Made by a program: the position numbers and the translations under genes
The notes under the pieces: model-generated
What the model saw: the letters and a program-made list of their open reading frames with translations, nothing else
What the model was told of the DNA's origin: nothing
Databases searched by the model: none
From: an uncultured Burkholderiaceae bacterium
GTDB taxonomy: Bacteria; Pseudomonadota; Gammaproteobacteria; Burkholderiales; Burkholderiaceae_F
Assembly: GCA_944390675.1 (NCBI GenBank)
Contig: CALXQR010000008.1
Coordinates: 19,661-83,660 of the forward strand
Reading direction: 5' to 3'
DNA: 64,000 bases
Shown here: positions 1 to 7,568 of the stretch, one piece after another
Position numbering within the stretch: position 1 is the stretch's first letter
Layout of the letters: the number at the start of each line of letters is the position of its first letter

Positions 1-55
1 CTTCATCTTCAACAATCAAAATACGTGCGGCTTTAGCTTGACTGCTTTCTGTCAT
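1..55 (-). CDS. phoB: PhoB-type response regulator, N-terminal fragment
   Basis: Only the first 18 codons are in the window; the gene runs off the left edge. The start is the ATG at position 55 on the minus strand. The visible residues end in ARILIVEDE, the beta-1 strand and acidic pocket that open a receiver domain. Its place directly after phoU and pstB on the same strand supports PhoB, the phosphate-starvation response regulator; the assignment rests on this short match plus context. A terminator-like hairpin separates it from phoU, so it probably has its own promoter in positions 56-150. Confidence 0.75.
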   Translation of the reverse strand, partial: MTESSQAKAARILIVEDE

Positions 56-156
56 GAAATACGTCCTTTCTAATTTTCAATGACGGTCCGTCTGTTAATG
101 CTTTTCGGCCTACCTAGATTAAATGATAGGCCAAAAATGACGGTTTTATAAAAATA

Positions 157-183
157 AACCTTCGTGCCTGTTGTACGAAGGTT
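157..183 (-). terminator. Terminator after phoU
   Basis: The perfect 9-bp inverted repeat AACCTTCGT / ACGAAGGTT has arms at 157-165 and 175-183. On the minus strand it is followed by a T-rich stretch, as in a Rho-independent terminator. It lies 10 bases past the phoU stop codon. Confidence 0.65.
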
Positions 184-192
184 CAATTTTCT

Positions 193-903
193 TTATGAAA
201 GTTTGGTTAAATTTTCCGGCAGCGCATCAAGTCTTAAGTGCCGGATGTCTTCACCATCCAAAATAAAGATCACGTGTTCGGCGATGTTCGTCGCATGATC
301 GCCCAAGCGTTCATAGGCTTTAAGTAAGTCCAAGGCGCCTAAGACATGCTCTACATTTTCCGGGTGCTCTTTTAAGTAAAGGGTGACGACCTTCACACCT
401 TCATTGAACGCTTTATCGACGTCGTTATCGGAGCGAAGCGTGTTGACAGCGGCCGTTTCCGATAAGTTTTTGAGCGCAAGCATCGCAAGGTTCACGGTTT
501 TAACGGTGTTTTCAACAATACCGGTTTGGGAGAGCTTTTCGATAAGGTCTTCGGGAACTTCGGCGCGGCTTGCGCGGGCGATGTTGCGCGCTTGATCGCC
601 CATGCGCTCAAAGTCCGTTGCCATCTTTGCGATGCCGAAGACAAAACGCAGATCGTTGGCGGCGGGTTGGTGCTTAGCGATTAAAAGTGTCGCGCAGCGG
701 TCGGTGGAGACTTCAAGCGCATTAATTGCGGCATCACGGTCGCAGACCGCTTCGGCTAAATCAATGTCGGCCGTGCGAAAAGCTTTCGTAGCGTTCGTAA
801 TCTGTTCGACCACTAAGTCGCCCATGCTGTAGAGCAGGTGCTTCAGTTCATCCAAGTCTTCGTCAAACTGGTGCACCAAGTGTGTTTGTGCGGACATAAT
901 CAT
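193..903 (-). CDS. phoU: Phosphate transport regulator PhoU
   Basis: 236 residues, the normal length for PhoU. PhoU is a cytoplasmic helical-bundle protein that links the Pst phosphate transporter to the PhoR/PhoB two-component system and holds the Pho response off when phosphate is plentiful. The sequence is almost wholly helical, with two homologous three-helix repeats. Each carries an E-R-x-G-D-(Q/H)-A-x-N-I-A metal-binding motif: ERMGDQARNIA in the first half and ERLGDHATNIA in the second. The ATG at 903 is chosen because an AGGA element lies 9 bases upstream; an ATG two codons later is possible. It lies 22 bp after pstB and is probably co-transcribed with it. Confidence 0.95.
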   Translation of the reverse strand: MIMSAQTHLVHQFDEDLDELKHLLYSMGDLVVEQITNATKAFRTADIDLAEAVCDRDAAINALEVSTDRCATLLIAKHQPAANDLRFVFGIAKMATDFERMGDQARNIARASRAEVPEDLIEKLSQTGIVENTVKTVNLAMLALKNLSETAAVNTLRSDNDVDKAFNEGVKVVTLYLKEHPENVEHVLGALDLLKAYERLGDHATNIAEHVIFILDGEDIRHLRLDALPENLTKLS

Positions 904-925
904 TTTCGTTAATCCTTTTTTCTCT

Positions 926-1696
926 TTAACCGAAACGGCCCGTGATGTAGTCTTCCGTGGCTTTCTTGGTCGGATGCGTGAACATCATCTCGGTTTTGCC
1001 GAATTCAATTAATTCACCTAAATACATGTAGGCAGTGAAGTCTGAAATACGTGCGGCCTGCTGCATGCTGTGCGTGACAATCACCACCGTATATTCTTTT
1101 TTGAGTTCGTTAATCAGGTCTTCGATTTTCGCAGTTGAAATCGGGTCAAGGGCTGAGCACGGTTCATCCAAAAGAAGCACTTCGGGCTTCACTGCGATGG
1201 CACGGGCAATGCAAAGACGCTGTTGCTGACCGCCCGAGAGGGCAAAACCGGAAGCCGAGAGCTTATCTTTCACGTCGGTCCAAAGGGCGGCCTTTTTGAG
1301 CGCCCATTCCACGCGATCGTCCAATTCTGACTTCGGGAGCTTTTCAAAGAGACGCACACCGTAGGCGATGTTGTCGTAGATGGACATCGGAAAGGGGGTG
1401 GGGCGCTGAAACACCATGCCGACCTTCGAGCGCAGGCGGTCGACGCCTTCGGTCTTTGTGACGATGTTTTCGCCGTCAAGCCAAATTTCACCCTCAGCGC
1501 GTTGCTCGCCATAGAGCTCATACATGCGGTTGAAAGTGCGCAAAAGGGTGGATTTCCCACAGCCCGAGGGGCCGATAAAGGCGGTGACTTTATTTTCCGC
1601 AATCGAAAGATTAATATTTTTGAGCGCGTGAAAAGCACCGTAGTAGAAGTTGAAATTTTTGACCTCAAGTTTGGGGGTCATGGTCGTTTCCGACAT
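926..1696 (-). CDS. pstB: Phosphate ABC transporter ATP-binding protein PstB
   Basis: 256 residues, standard for PstB, the cytoplasmic ATPase of the high-affinity phosphate importer PstSCAB. The Walker A motif GPSGCGKST is at residues 42-50, the ABC signature LSGGQ near 153-157, and Walker B LLLDEP near 174-179. The PstB-typical DEPCSALDP follows. An AGGAG Shine-Dalgarno lies just ahead of the ATG at 1696. The gene heads a pstB-phoU unit and is preceded by a Pho box (1776-1793). The usual partners pstS, pstC and pstA are absent: the next gene upstream is a divergent threonine aldolase. They must be elsewhere if the transporter is complete. Confidence 0.96.
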   Translation of the reverse strand: MSETTMTPKLEVKNFNFYYGAFHALKNINLSIAENKVTAFIGPSGCGKSTLLRTFNRMYELYGEQRAEGEIWLDGENIVTKTEGVDRLRSKVGMVFQRPTPFPMSIYDNIAYGVRLFEKLPKSELDDRVEWALKKAALWTDVKDKLSASGFALSGGQQQRLCIARAIAVKPEVLLLDEPCSALDPISTAKIEDLINELKKEYTVVIVTHSMQQAARISDFTAYMYLGELIEFGKTEMMFTHPTKKATEDYITGRFG

Positions 1697-1742
1697 CCCG
1701 AAGACTCCTTCGAAAAATTACTTTTTGACTTTTACTTGTGTT

Positions 1743-1793
1743 GGCCGAAGTCTATAAGTCAGGTATGACTAAAAGATGACACTTTTATGACAT
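1743..1793 (-). promoter_or_regulatory. Pho box and promoter of pstB-phoU
   Basis: Read on the minus strand, 1793-1776 is ATGTCATAAAAGTGTCAT, which differs from the classical 18-bp PhoB box at only a couple of positions. A third degenerate 11-bp unit (AGTCATACCTG) follows in phase, and a TATAGA -10-like element comes three bases after it. This is the layout of a PhoB-activated promoter, in which the Pho box takes the place of the -35 element. Confidence 0.75.
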
Positions 1794-1866
1794 TCTTGTG
1801 AAAGCGTCACAAAGCGTTTTGAGTCGGCTAGTATTGATGGTTCCGGACGGCAAAGGAGACCGAAAA

Positions 1867-2892
1867 ATGATTCGTTTAGCCTGCGACTACCAGGAAGGTT
1901 GTCACCCGAAGATTCTTGAAAAACTTGTGCAAACTAATTTGGAGAGCACGCCGGGCTACGGCACGGACGCTTATTGTGAAAGCGCGAAAGCGAAGATCCG
2001 TGAGGCTTGCGGCGCGCCCAAAGCGGATGTCTTTTTATTAATCGGCGGCACGCAAACGAATTCCACTGTGATTCGCGCGATCTTGAGACCCTGTGAAGGC
2101 GTGATCGCTGTCGAAAGCGGCCACATCAACGGGCACGAGGGCGGTGCGATCGAAATGGGCGGCCACAAGGTGCTCACGATTGCCCCGCACGACGGCAAGA
2201 TGGTTGCCGAAGAATTGGATAAGTACATTACGGATACGTTGACCGCACCCTCTTGGGATCATGCAGTCATTCCCGCAATGGTGTATATCTCGCAAGCGAC
2301 GGAAACGGGTTCGGTTTATACGCTTGCTGAACTTGAAGCGATCAGCGCGGTGTGCCGTCGTCACAAGATGCCGCTTTTCATTGATGGCGCTCGGTTGGGT
2401 TATGCGCTTGCCAGCGAAGGCGCGGACATGACCTTAAAAGATATCGCGCGTTTGGCGGACGTTTTTTATATTGGCGGCACCAAGGTCGGAGCCCTTTTAG
2501 GTGAAGCGGTGGTCTTTACGAATACGGCGCTCTCAAAGAGCTTCTTTACCATCATGAAGCAAGGCGGCGCGGTGCTCGCTAAAGGCCGCCTGTTGGGTAT
2601 TCAGTTTGATACGCTTTTCACCGATAACCTTTATTTTGAAATCAGCCGTCATGCGGTTGCGATGGCGATGAAGTTAAAAGAAGCTTTTAAAGCGAAGGGT
2701 TATCGCTTCTATTCTGAGAGCCCCTCCAATCAGCAGTTTGTGATTTTGGAAAATGAAAAGCTCGCAGAAATTGAAAAGAGCGTTCAGGTGTCGCACTGGT
2801 GCAAGGTTGACGATAAGCACATGGCTGTGCGTTTCTGCACAAGCTGGGCGACAACGGAAGAGACGATTGACCGAGTGATTGAATTGCTTTGA
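1867..2892 (+). CDS. Low-specificity threonine aldolase / beta-eliminating lyase
   Basis: 341 residues from the ATG at 1867, chosen because AAAGGAGAC stands 6 bases upstream; the open frame extends further but without a ribosome site. It belongs to fold-type I PLP enzymes of the threonine aldolase family, which cleave threonine or allo-threonine to glycine and acetaldehyde. Visible family features are the PLP-contact FIDGARLG (Asp173, Arg176) and the Schiff-base lysine in YIGGTKVGA (Lys206), with the substrate-loop HINGHEGGAIE near residue 86. Divergent from pstB, so the 170-bp gap holds both promoters. The exact substrate cannot be read from sequence. Confidence 0.88.
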   Translation: MIRLACDYQEGCHPKILEKLVQTNLESTPGYGTDAYCESAKAKIREACGAPKADVFLLIGGTQTNSTVIRAILRPCEGVIAVESGHINGHEGGAIEMGGHKVLTIAPHDGKMVAEELDKYITDTLTAPSWDHAVIPAMVYISQATETGSVYTLAELEAISAVCRRHKMPLFIDGARLGYALASEGADMTLKDIARLADVFYIGGTKVGALLGEAVVFTNTALSKSFFTIMKQGGAVLAKGRLLGIQFDTLFTDNLYFEISRHAVAMAMKLKEAFKAKGYRFYSESPSNQQFVILENEKLAEIEKSVQVSHWCKVDDKHMAVRFCTSWATTEETIDRVIELL

Positions 2893-2985
2893 TTCGTTTT
2901 TTCCTCTTTGAAACCTGAGCTCCGCTTTAACATCTCTACGCAAGTAGAGTTCTAAACGGATCAGGGAGATCGAGGAGCACTAAGC

Positions 2986-3040
2986 AACGCCGACGTTTGG
3001 CAGGAATCGTATTTCTCATCCAAGCGTTGGCGTTTTCTGT
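2986..3040 (+). terminator. Hairpin after the threonine aldolase gene
   Basis: Arms at 2986-3000 and 3020-3034 pair over 15 bp with two G-U wobbles when read as plus-strand RNA, followed by TTCTGTTCTT. The wobbles favour a functional RNA stem on this strand. It lies about 95 bases past the stop, a little far for a simple terminator. Confidence 0.5.
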
Positions 3041-3254
3041 TCTTAGCTGTTACTGGCACCTTGCCTTGCACGGCTTCGGTCCTTGTTTGAAGCCGATTAC
3101 CACTGTTTTAATTTTGAAATCCTATTTCATTTTGACGATATTAATATTGTTAGATCAATGTTAACATCTGTTAGCGTATTGATAGACTCGGCGTTGCTGG
3201 CGCCGCTCGTGCAAAAATAACTCTGAAACTATACAACGATCAAACGATACGATT
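3041..3254. other. Intergenic, AT-rich, with possible remnant coding at the right end
   Basis: No convincing gene. From about 3186 the frame of the next gene is open without a start codon. Its last residues (SNDTIMEL) resemble the linker that follows the AlbA domain in intact homologues, so this may be the scar of a deletion. Positions 3110-3180 are AT-rich. Confidence 0.4.
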
Positions 3255-4169
3255 ATGGAACTCACTTACGATGATTACGAGAAAAGCCGCTCTTATACCC
3301 AGGATTTAACTTTTAAGGGCGCTCAAGCATTTTTTAAATCGAGGGAAAAACAGCTCAATAAGTCCGAAATGAAATCGCTTGGATTGATCGGCTCGGACGG
3401 GTTGTATACAAATCTTGCTTTACTGTTCTCCGATCAATGCTCGTTTTCTATCAAACTTGCTGTGTTCACAAATGATGAAACCACTCAAGAGGAAATATTC
3501 GTTGATAGAGCTGGATTCTCCGGTTCAATTTTTGAACAACTGGAAAAAAGTGACCAATGGCTAAACCTTCACAACAAAATTGGCGCAACATTTAAAGGCC
3601 TTAATCGAATTGATCATCGAGACTATCCCAGCAAGGCCTTAAGAGAAGCTTTGGTTAACGCTATTGCACACAGAGACTATTCATTAAACGGTCCCATTCT
3701 CATCAACATTTTTGATGACAAAATTGAATTTATATCAATTGGCGGGCTAGTCAAGGGATTAAATTTCGACGATATGATGTTGGGCGTTTCCAGACCGAGA
3801 AATGTTAACTTATCAAGTGCTTTTATCAAGCTGGGACTGGCAGAAGGCTGGGGATCCGGCATTCGAAATATTAAAAAGCAGTATAAAAATAACGCCTGCC
3901 AACCTCAATTTCTCATTTCAACGCATGCGGTGAAAGTTGTTTTGCCGAGACTTAAGGAAAAATCACCCAAAAAGCTCTCTGCCTCGGAGTCAAAGGTCGT
4001 TGAATATTTGCAAAGCCACGAAACGGTGAACCGGGCAACATTACAGAAATATTTAGCCTTATCTCAATCTTCTGTCATTAATATTCTCAGAGGATTGATT
4101 GAAAAAGAAATCCTGATAGCGGAAAAAGACGACAGAAAAGTTAACTACAAACTCACTAATACAAAGTAG
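3255..4169 (+). CDS. GHKL-ATPase transcriptional regulator lacking its AlbA domain
   Basis: 304 residues matching the C-terminal two thirds of the COG2865 ATP-binding regulator family (AlbA_2, then HATPase_c_4, then a winged helix). The ATPase part is clear: an N-box-like ALREALVNAIAHRDYS, then DKIEFISIGGL and EGWGSGIRNI as the ATP lid region. The last 60 residues form a winged-helix DNA-binding domain (ESKVVEYLQSHETVNRATLQ). Homologues normally carry about 150-180 more N-terminal residues forming the AlbA/Schlafen domain; these are missing, and a stop precedes the open frame. No good Shine-Dalgarno is seen at the ATG. It may be a decayed gene or a shortened regulator. Confidence 0.7.
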   Translation: MELTYDDYEKSRSYTQDLTFKGAQAFFKSREKQLNKSEMKSLGLIGSDGLYTNLALLFSDQCSFSIKLAVFTNDETTQEEIFVDRAGFSGSIFEQLEKSDQWLNLHNKIGATFKGLNRIDHRDYPSKALREALVNAIAHRDYSLNGPILINIFDDKIEFISIGGLVKGLNFDDMMLGVSRPRNVNLSSAFIKLGLAEGWGSGIRNIKKQYKNNACQPQFLISTHAVKVVLPRLKEKSPKKLSASESKVVEYLQSHETVNRATLQKYLALSQSSVINILRGLIEKEILIAEKDDRKVNYKLTNTK

Positions 4170-4208
4170 CCGTTATTTGAGTTCAACAGATAACTTAGCA
4201 TTCAGCGA

Positions 4209-4240
4209 AAAAGGCCGTTCACAGTAGGTGGCAGCCTTTT
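4209..4240. terminator. Possible terminator between convergent genes
   Basis: The inverted repeat AAAAGGC / GCCTTTT (arms 4209-4215 and 4234-4240) has an 18-base loop and A and T tracts on the outer sides, between two convergent genes. The short stem and long loop make it only moderately convincing. Confidence 0.4.
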
Positions 4241-4271
4241 CCCATTTAATCGACTTAGGCGATTAACGTGT

Positions 4272-4733
4272 TTAGTCCGTGACTTCAACAATCGCCGTCA
4301 ATTCAATAGGTGCACCTTCAGGCAGCGCATTGGCGCCAAGCGCAATGCGTGTGCCGACGCCGGCTGCGCCATAAAGATCGCGGAAAAGCTCCGAGGCGCC
4401 GTTGATCACTTGCGGATGCTCTTCAAAGTCTTGCGTGCAGCGCACAAAGCCCGTGAGGTGCACAAATTGTTTGACACGATCCAAGTCGCCTAATTCCCGC
4501 TTTAAAACGGAGAGAACATTTAAGGCGCTCAATTTTGCGGCGGCTTTGCCTTCTTCAAGGGTGAGCGTCTCACCTACGACGCCTTTGACTTGAAGGACGC
4601 TATTGATATCAGGCGTTTGGCCTGAGACATACACGAGATTACCCACGCGGCGTGTGTAAACGTAAAGCCCAGCTGGATCGGCAACAGGAGGAAGCTCCAA
4701 GCTCATTTCCTTGAGTTTTTGTTCGACTTTCAT
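4272..4733 (-). CDS. RidA-family (YjgF/YER057c) protein
   Basis: 153 residues. RidA-family proteins are small trimeric cytosolic enzymes, the best known of which hydrolyse reactive enamine/imine intermediates from PLP enzymes. The YVSGQTPD strand near the N-terminus and the C-terminal ELTAIVEV strand are typical. The length and the GTRIALGANALPEGAPIEL segment fit the longer YjgF-like subgroup rather than canonical RidA, in which the catalytic arginine stands in an R-x-x-V context, so deaminase activity is not assured. An AGGA element lies 8 bases before the ATG. The gene ends convergently with the GHKL regulator; the esterase gene lies 9 bp upstream on the same strand, so the two are probably co-transcribed. 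Confidence 0.85.
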   Translation of the reverse strand: MKVEQKLKEMSLELPPVADPAGLYVYTRRVGNLVYVSGQTPDINSVLQVKGVVGETLTLEEGKAAAKLSALNVLSVLKRELGDLDRVKQFVHLTGFVRCTQDFEEHPQVINGASELFRDLYGAAGVGTRIALGANALPEGAPIELTAIVEVTD

Positions 4734-4742
4734 TGTTTTGTC

Positions 4743-5702
4743 CTACTTCAAATTGTTCTCAAACCAAGCTACCACTTTGTCAATAATGGGCTTTTGGAAC
4801 CATGGCAAATCACCATGGCCTGCGCCTTCCACTTTAACGTAGGTGACAGGCGTTCCGTTTTTCTTTAACGCCTCAAAGAGCTGATCGCTTTGCACAGGAG
4901 AGACGAGTTTATCTTCAGAGCCGTGCAAAATCATAAAGGGCGGCAAGTCTTTCTTGATGTGACCCAAGGGACTTGCGGCTAAGGCTTTTTGGGGATCAGA
5001 GGTGATGGACGCGCCCGGGAAATCGCGGAACGCAACACCGTTGACCAAAAGCGCTTCGGTCACAGCTGGGGATTCGTGAACTTTTTGTGTGGCCTCATCA
5101 AAGCCCGCACCGATATTGCGTAGGTCAGAAATGCCATAGAGGGTTACTGCGGCCTGAACGGAAGAATCAACGTTGAGATTGTCGCCCTTATCAAACGCTT
5201 TTTCGCCTCCGGTGACCGCGACCATCTGAGAAAGATAACCGCCTGCGGAATCACCCAAGACACCGATCTTGGAGGCGTCAATTCCAAAGACTTCTGCATT
5301 TGCTCTTAAGAAGCGAACGGCGGACTTACCATCTTCCAAAATAGCGGGGAATACATTGGGCACCGTGCGGTATTCCGCAGCGGCCACGACAAAGCCGGCT
5401 TTTGCGAGCGCAAAGCGCATTTCGATAAATTTTTCGTAGTCGCTTGACGTGAAACCGCCGCCCGGGAAATAAACAATGGCAGGCTTTTTCTCAGCAGTGC
5501 GCGGCACTAAAAGCGTCATGCGAAGCGCGCGGTTGGCGCGTCTTGAGTGAATCTGCGAATAAATGACGCCGCCAATCTCATCGATTTGAGATTCCGTGAC
5601 TTCCACTTTGAGGGTTTCAGTCTGGGCAACAGGCGCCGCGTTTGCGGTAGCCATCATGGCAGCGCTGATAGTGGCCGCAGCAAGAGTTTTCAAAGCTGAC
5701 AT
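4743..5702 (-). CDS. Secreted alpha/beta hydrolase (acetyl-esterase type)
   Basis: 319 residues starting at the ATG at 5702, preceded by GAAAGGATT; a longer frame exists but would displace the signal peptide. Residues 1-23 form a clear Sec signal peptide ending in ANA. The mature part is an alpha/beta hydrolase of the BD-FAE / hormone-sensitive-lipase type: oxyanion-hole motif FPGGGF, nucleophile elbow GDSAGG, acid in HGSEDKL and catalytic His in GAGHGD. The expected role is periplasmic hydrolysis of short acyl or acetyl esters. It sits 9 bp upstream of the RidA gene. Confidence 0.85.
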   Translation of the reverse strand: MSALKTLAAATISAAMMATANAAPVAQTETLKVEVTESQIDEIGGVIYSQIHSRRANRALRMTLLVPRTAEKKPAIVYFPGGGFTSSDYEKFIEMRFALAKAGFVVAAAEYRTVPNVFPAILEDGKSAVRFLRANAEVFGIDASKIGVLGDSAGGYLSQMVAVTGGEKAFDKGDNLNVDSSVQAAVTLYGISDLRNIGAGFDEATQKVHESPAVTEALLVNGVAFRDFPGASITSDPQKALAASPLGHIKKDLPPFMILHGSEDKLVSPVQSDQLFEALKKNGTPVTYVKVEGAGHGDLPWFQKPIIDKVVAWFENNLK

Positions 5703-5756
5703 TGTCAATCCTTTCAAAAAATCGGTCAAGCCGCTGTAAGCTTGACCGAAAGAATA

Positions 5757-7463
5757 TTAAGGGATTTTTCTCAAAAGCTCTCGAGCCAGGCGCTCGGCTT
5801 CAAACATGTTTTCTGTCATGTTGGGGCCCAGAGCCTGTGCGATCCCCATGCGCTCCAACTGATGAAGCGTGTGGCCGGTTGCGCCGCAAATGATCAGTTC
5901 AAATCCGCGGCGCTTTAAGGCGCGCATGTAGGTGGCGATAATGTCCATCGCGGAATTATCAATATTCATGAGCGCCGTGCAGTTAAGAATCACTACTTTG
6001 TTGGCGTTATGCGCCGTGATGCGCTTGGGATCGGTCATGTGAGAAAGTTTGGAGACCGAACCAAAGAAGAGCGACCCTTGCAGACGCCACGCCTCGATGC
6101 CTTCGGGGGTATCTGCGGGCAGCGTCATCTGCGTCACGCTTGTGAGCGTATTCATGCGGTAAATAAAGAATAAGCACGAAATCAAAAGGCCCACTTCAAC
6201 AGCGACTGTCAAGTCGAAAATCACCGTCAAAAGAAAGGTTGCGATGAGCGTTGACTTGTAAGAAAGCGTCATGCGGCGCAGGCGTTTGAATTCGGCCCAG
6301 TTACCCATATTAGCGGCGACATTGAGCAAAATCGCCGAAAGCGCGGCCAATGGAATGTTGGAAGCTAAGGGGGCTGCGGCCAAAATCACCACCAAAAGGG
6401 TGATGGCATGCACAACGCCGGAAACGGGGGAGACTGCACCGCTCTTAATATTCGTAACCGTGCGGGCGATTGTGCCTGTGGCGGGGATGCCGCCAAAGAA
6501 GGGGACGACAAGATTTGCGATGCCTTGCCCCATTAATTCTTGATTGGGATTGTGACGGTCGTCCGTTAAGGTGTCTGCGACTCTGGCGCAAAGAAGCGAT
6601 TCAATGGCACCCAAAAGCGCGATCGTGACCATGGGGCCCACTAAGTGACGAATGTTTTCCCAGTCAAAGTCGGGGATTTGAAGGCTGGGAAGCGTCTGCG
6701 GAATGCCACCAAATTTGCTGCCGATGGTCTCCACCGGGAGATTTAACGCTGTCACCGCGATAGTGGAGACAACCAACACAATCACGGTGCCGGGGATTTT
6801 CGCAATCCAGCGCTTCCACTGCGCGACGTGACTGGAGGTGTCCGTGGGCCAGAAGCGCACGATCGCAAAGGAGATCAAGGCGATTCCTAAAGCGTAGAAG
6901 TTCACGGTTCCGATATGCGCGGCAATGGCATTCATTTGGCCAAAGAAGCTTGCCGGCATATTTTCAATCGAAAGCCCCAAAAAGTCCTTCACTTGGGACA
7001 AAGCGATCAGGACCGCGATACCGTTAGTGAAACCGATCACAATGGAAATCGGGATAAAGCGAATGAAGCTTCCGACTTTAAGGAGTCCCATTAGGAACAA
7101 TAGGATGCCGCTTCCAATCGTTGCGATCATCAGGTTAGCCAAGCCGTAATTGGCGATGATGCCGTAGATGATGACGATGAAGGCACCCGCTGGGCCGCCG
7201 ATCTGAACACGGCAGCCGCCTAAAATGGCAATCAGAAAGCCTGCGATGATCGAGGTGTAGATGCCGGCCTCCGGAGTGACGCCGGAGGCAATGGCAAAGG
7301 CCATCGCTAAGGGTAGTGCCACCATACCCACGGTGAGCCCGGAACTGATGTCGCGCGCCAGGCTATGCGCGTTGTAGTGCCCGATTAAGTCGAAACTTGC
7401 CGGGTGGAAGGGTTCCAGAGGAATATGATCCTTAAAGTTTTTAAAAGCTTGAGCGAAGCTCAT
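5757..7463 (-). CDS. SulP-family anion transporter with STAS domain
   Basis: 568 residues from the ATG at 7463. An open frame continues to 7547, but that would place the start inside the perfect metG terminator hairpin (7511-7542), and the N-terminus of homologues begins near here. The protein is an inner-membrane anion transporter (sulfate, bicarbonate or dicarboxylate) with about 12-14 membrane segments. The SulP signature lies in TSIIAGFLIAILGGCRVQIG and GIPATGTIARTVTNIKSG. A C-terminal cytosolic STAS domain contains LNCTALMNIDNSAMD. Substrate not predictable. Confidence 0.9.
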   Translation of the reverse strand: MSFAQAFKNFKDHIPLEPFHPASFDLIGHYNAHSLARDISSGLTVGMVALPLAMAFAIASGVTPEAGIYTSIIAGFLIAILGGCRVQIGGPAGAFIVIIYGIIANYGLANLMIATIGSGILLFLMGLLKVGSFIRFIPISIVIGFTNGIAVLIALSQVKDFLGLSIENMPASFFGQMNAIAAHIGTVNFYALGIALISFAIVRFWPTDTSSHVAQWKRWIAKIPGTVIVLVVSTIAVTALNLPVETIGSKFGGIPQTLPSLQIPDFDWENIRHLVGPMVTIALLGAIESLLCARVADTLTDDRHNPNQELMGQGIANLVVPFFGGIPATGTIARTVTNIKSGAVSPVSGVVHAITLLVVILAAAPLASNIPLAALSAILLNVAANMGNWAEFKRLRRMTLSYKSTLIATFLLTVIFDLTVAVEVGLLISCLFFIYRMNTLTSVTQMTLPADTPEGIEAWRLQGSLFFGSVSKLSHMTDPKRITAHNANKVVILNCTALMNIDNSAMDIIATYMRALKRRGFELIICGATGHTLHQLERMGIAQALGPNMTENMFEAERLARELLRKIP

Positions 7464-7510
7464 TTTATTTTTGTTAGAAAAAGAGAGTTGCGGTTTTATT
7501 CTTTTGTTGG

Positions 7511-7542
7511 AAAAACAGTTGGTTTTTAGGCCAACTGTTTTT
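7511..7542 (-). terminator. metG terminator
   Basis: Perfect 12-bp inverted repeat AAAAACAGTTGG / CCAACTGTTTTT with an 8-base loop and a T tail on the minus strand, 26 bases past the metG stop. It separates metG from the SulP gene. Confidence 0.85.
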
Positions 7543-7568
7543 CGCAATATTAACGGTTGTTTTTATTT

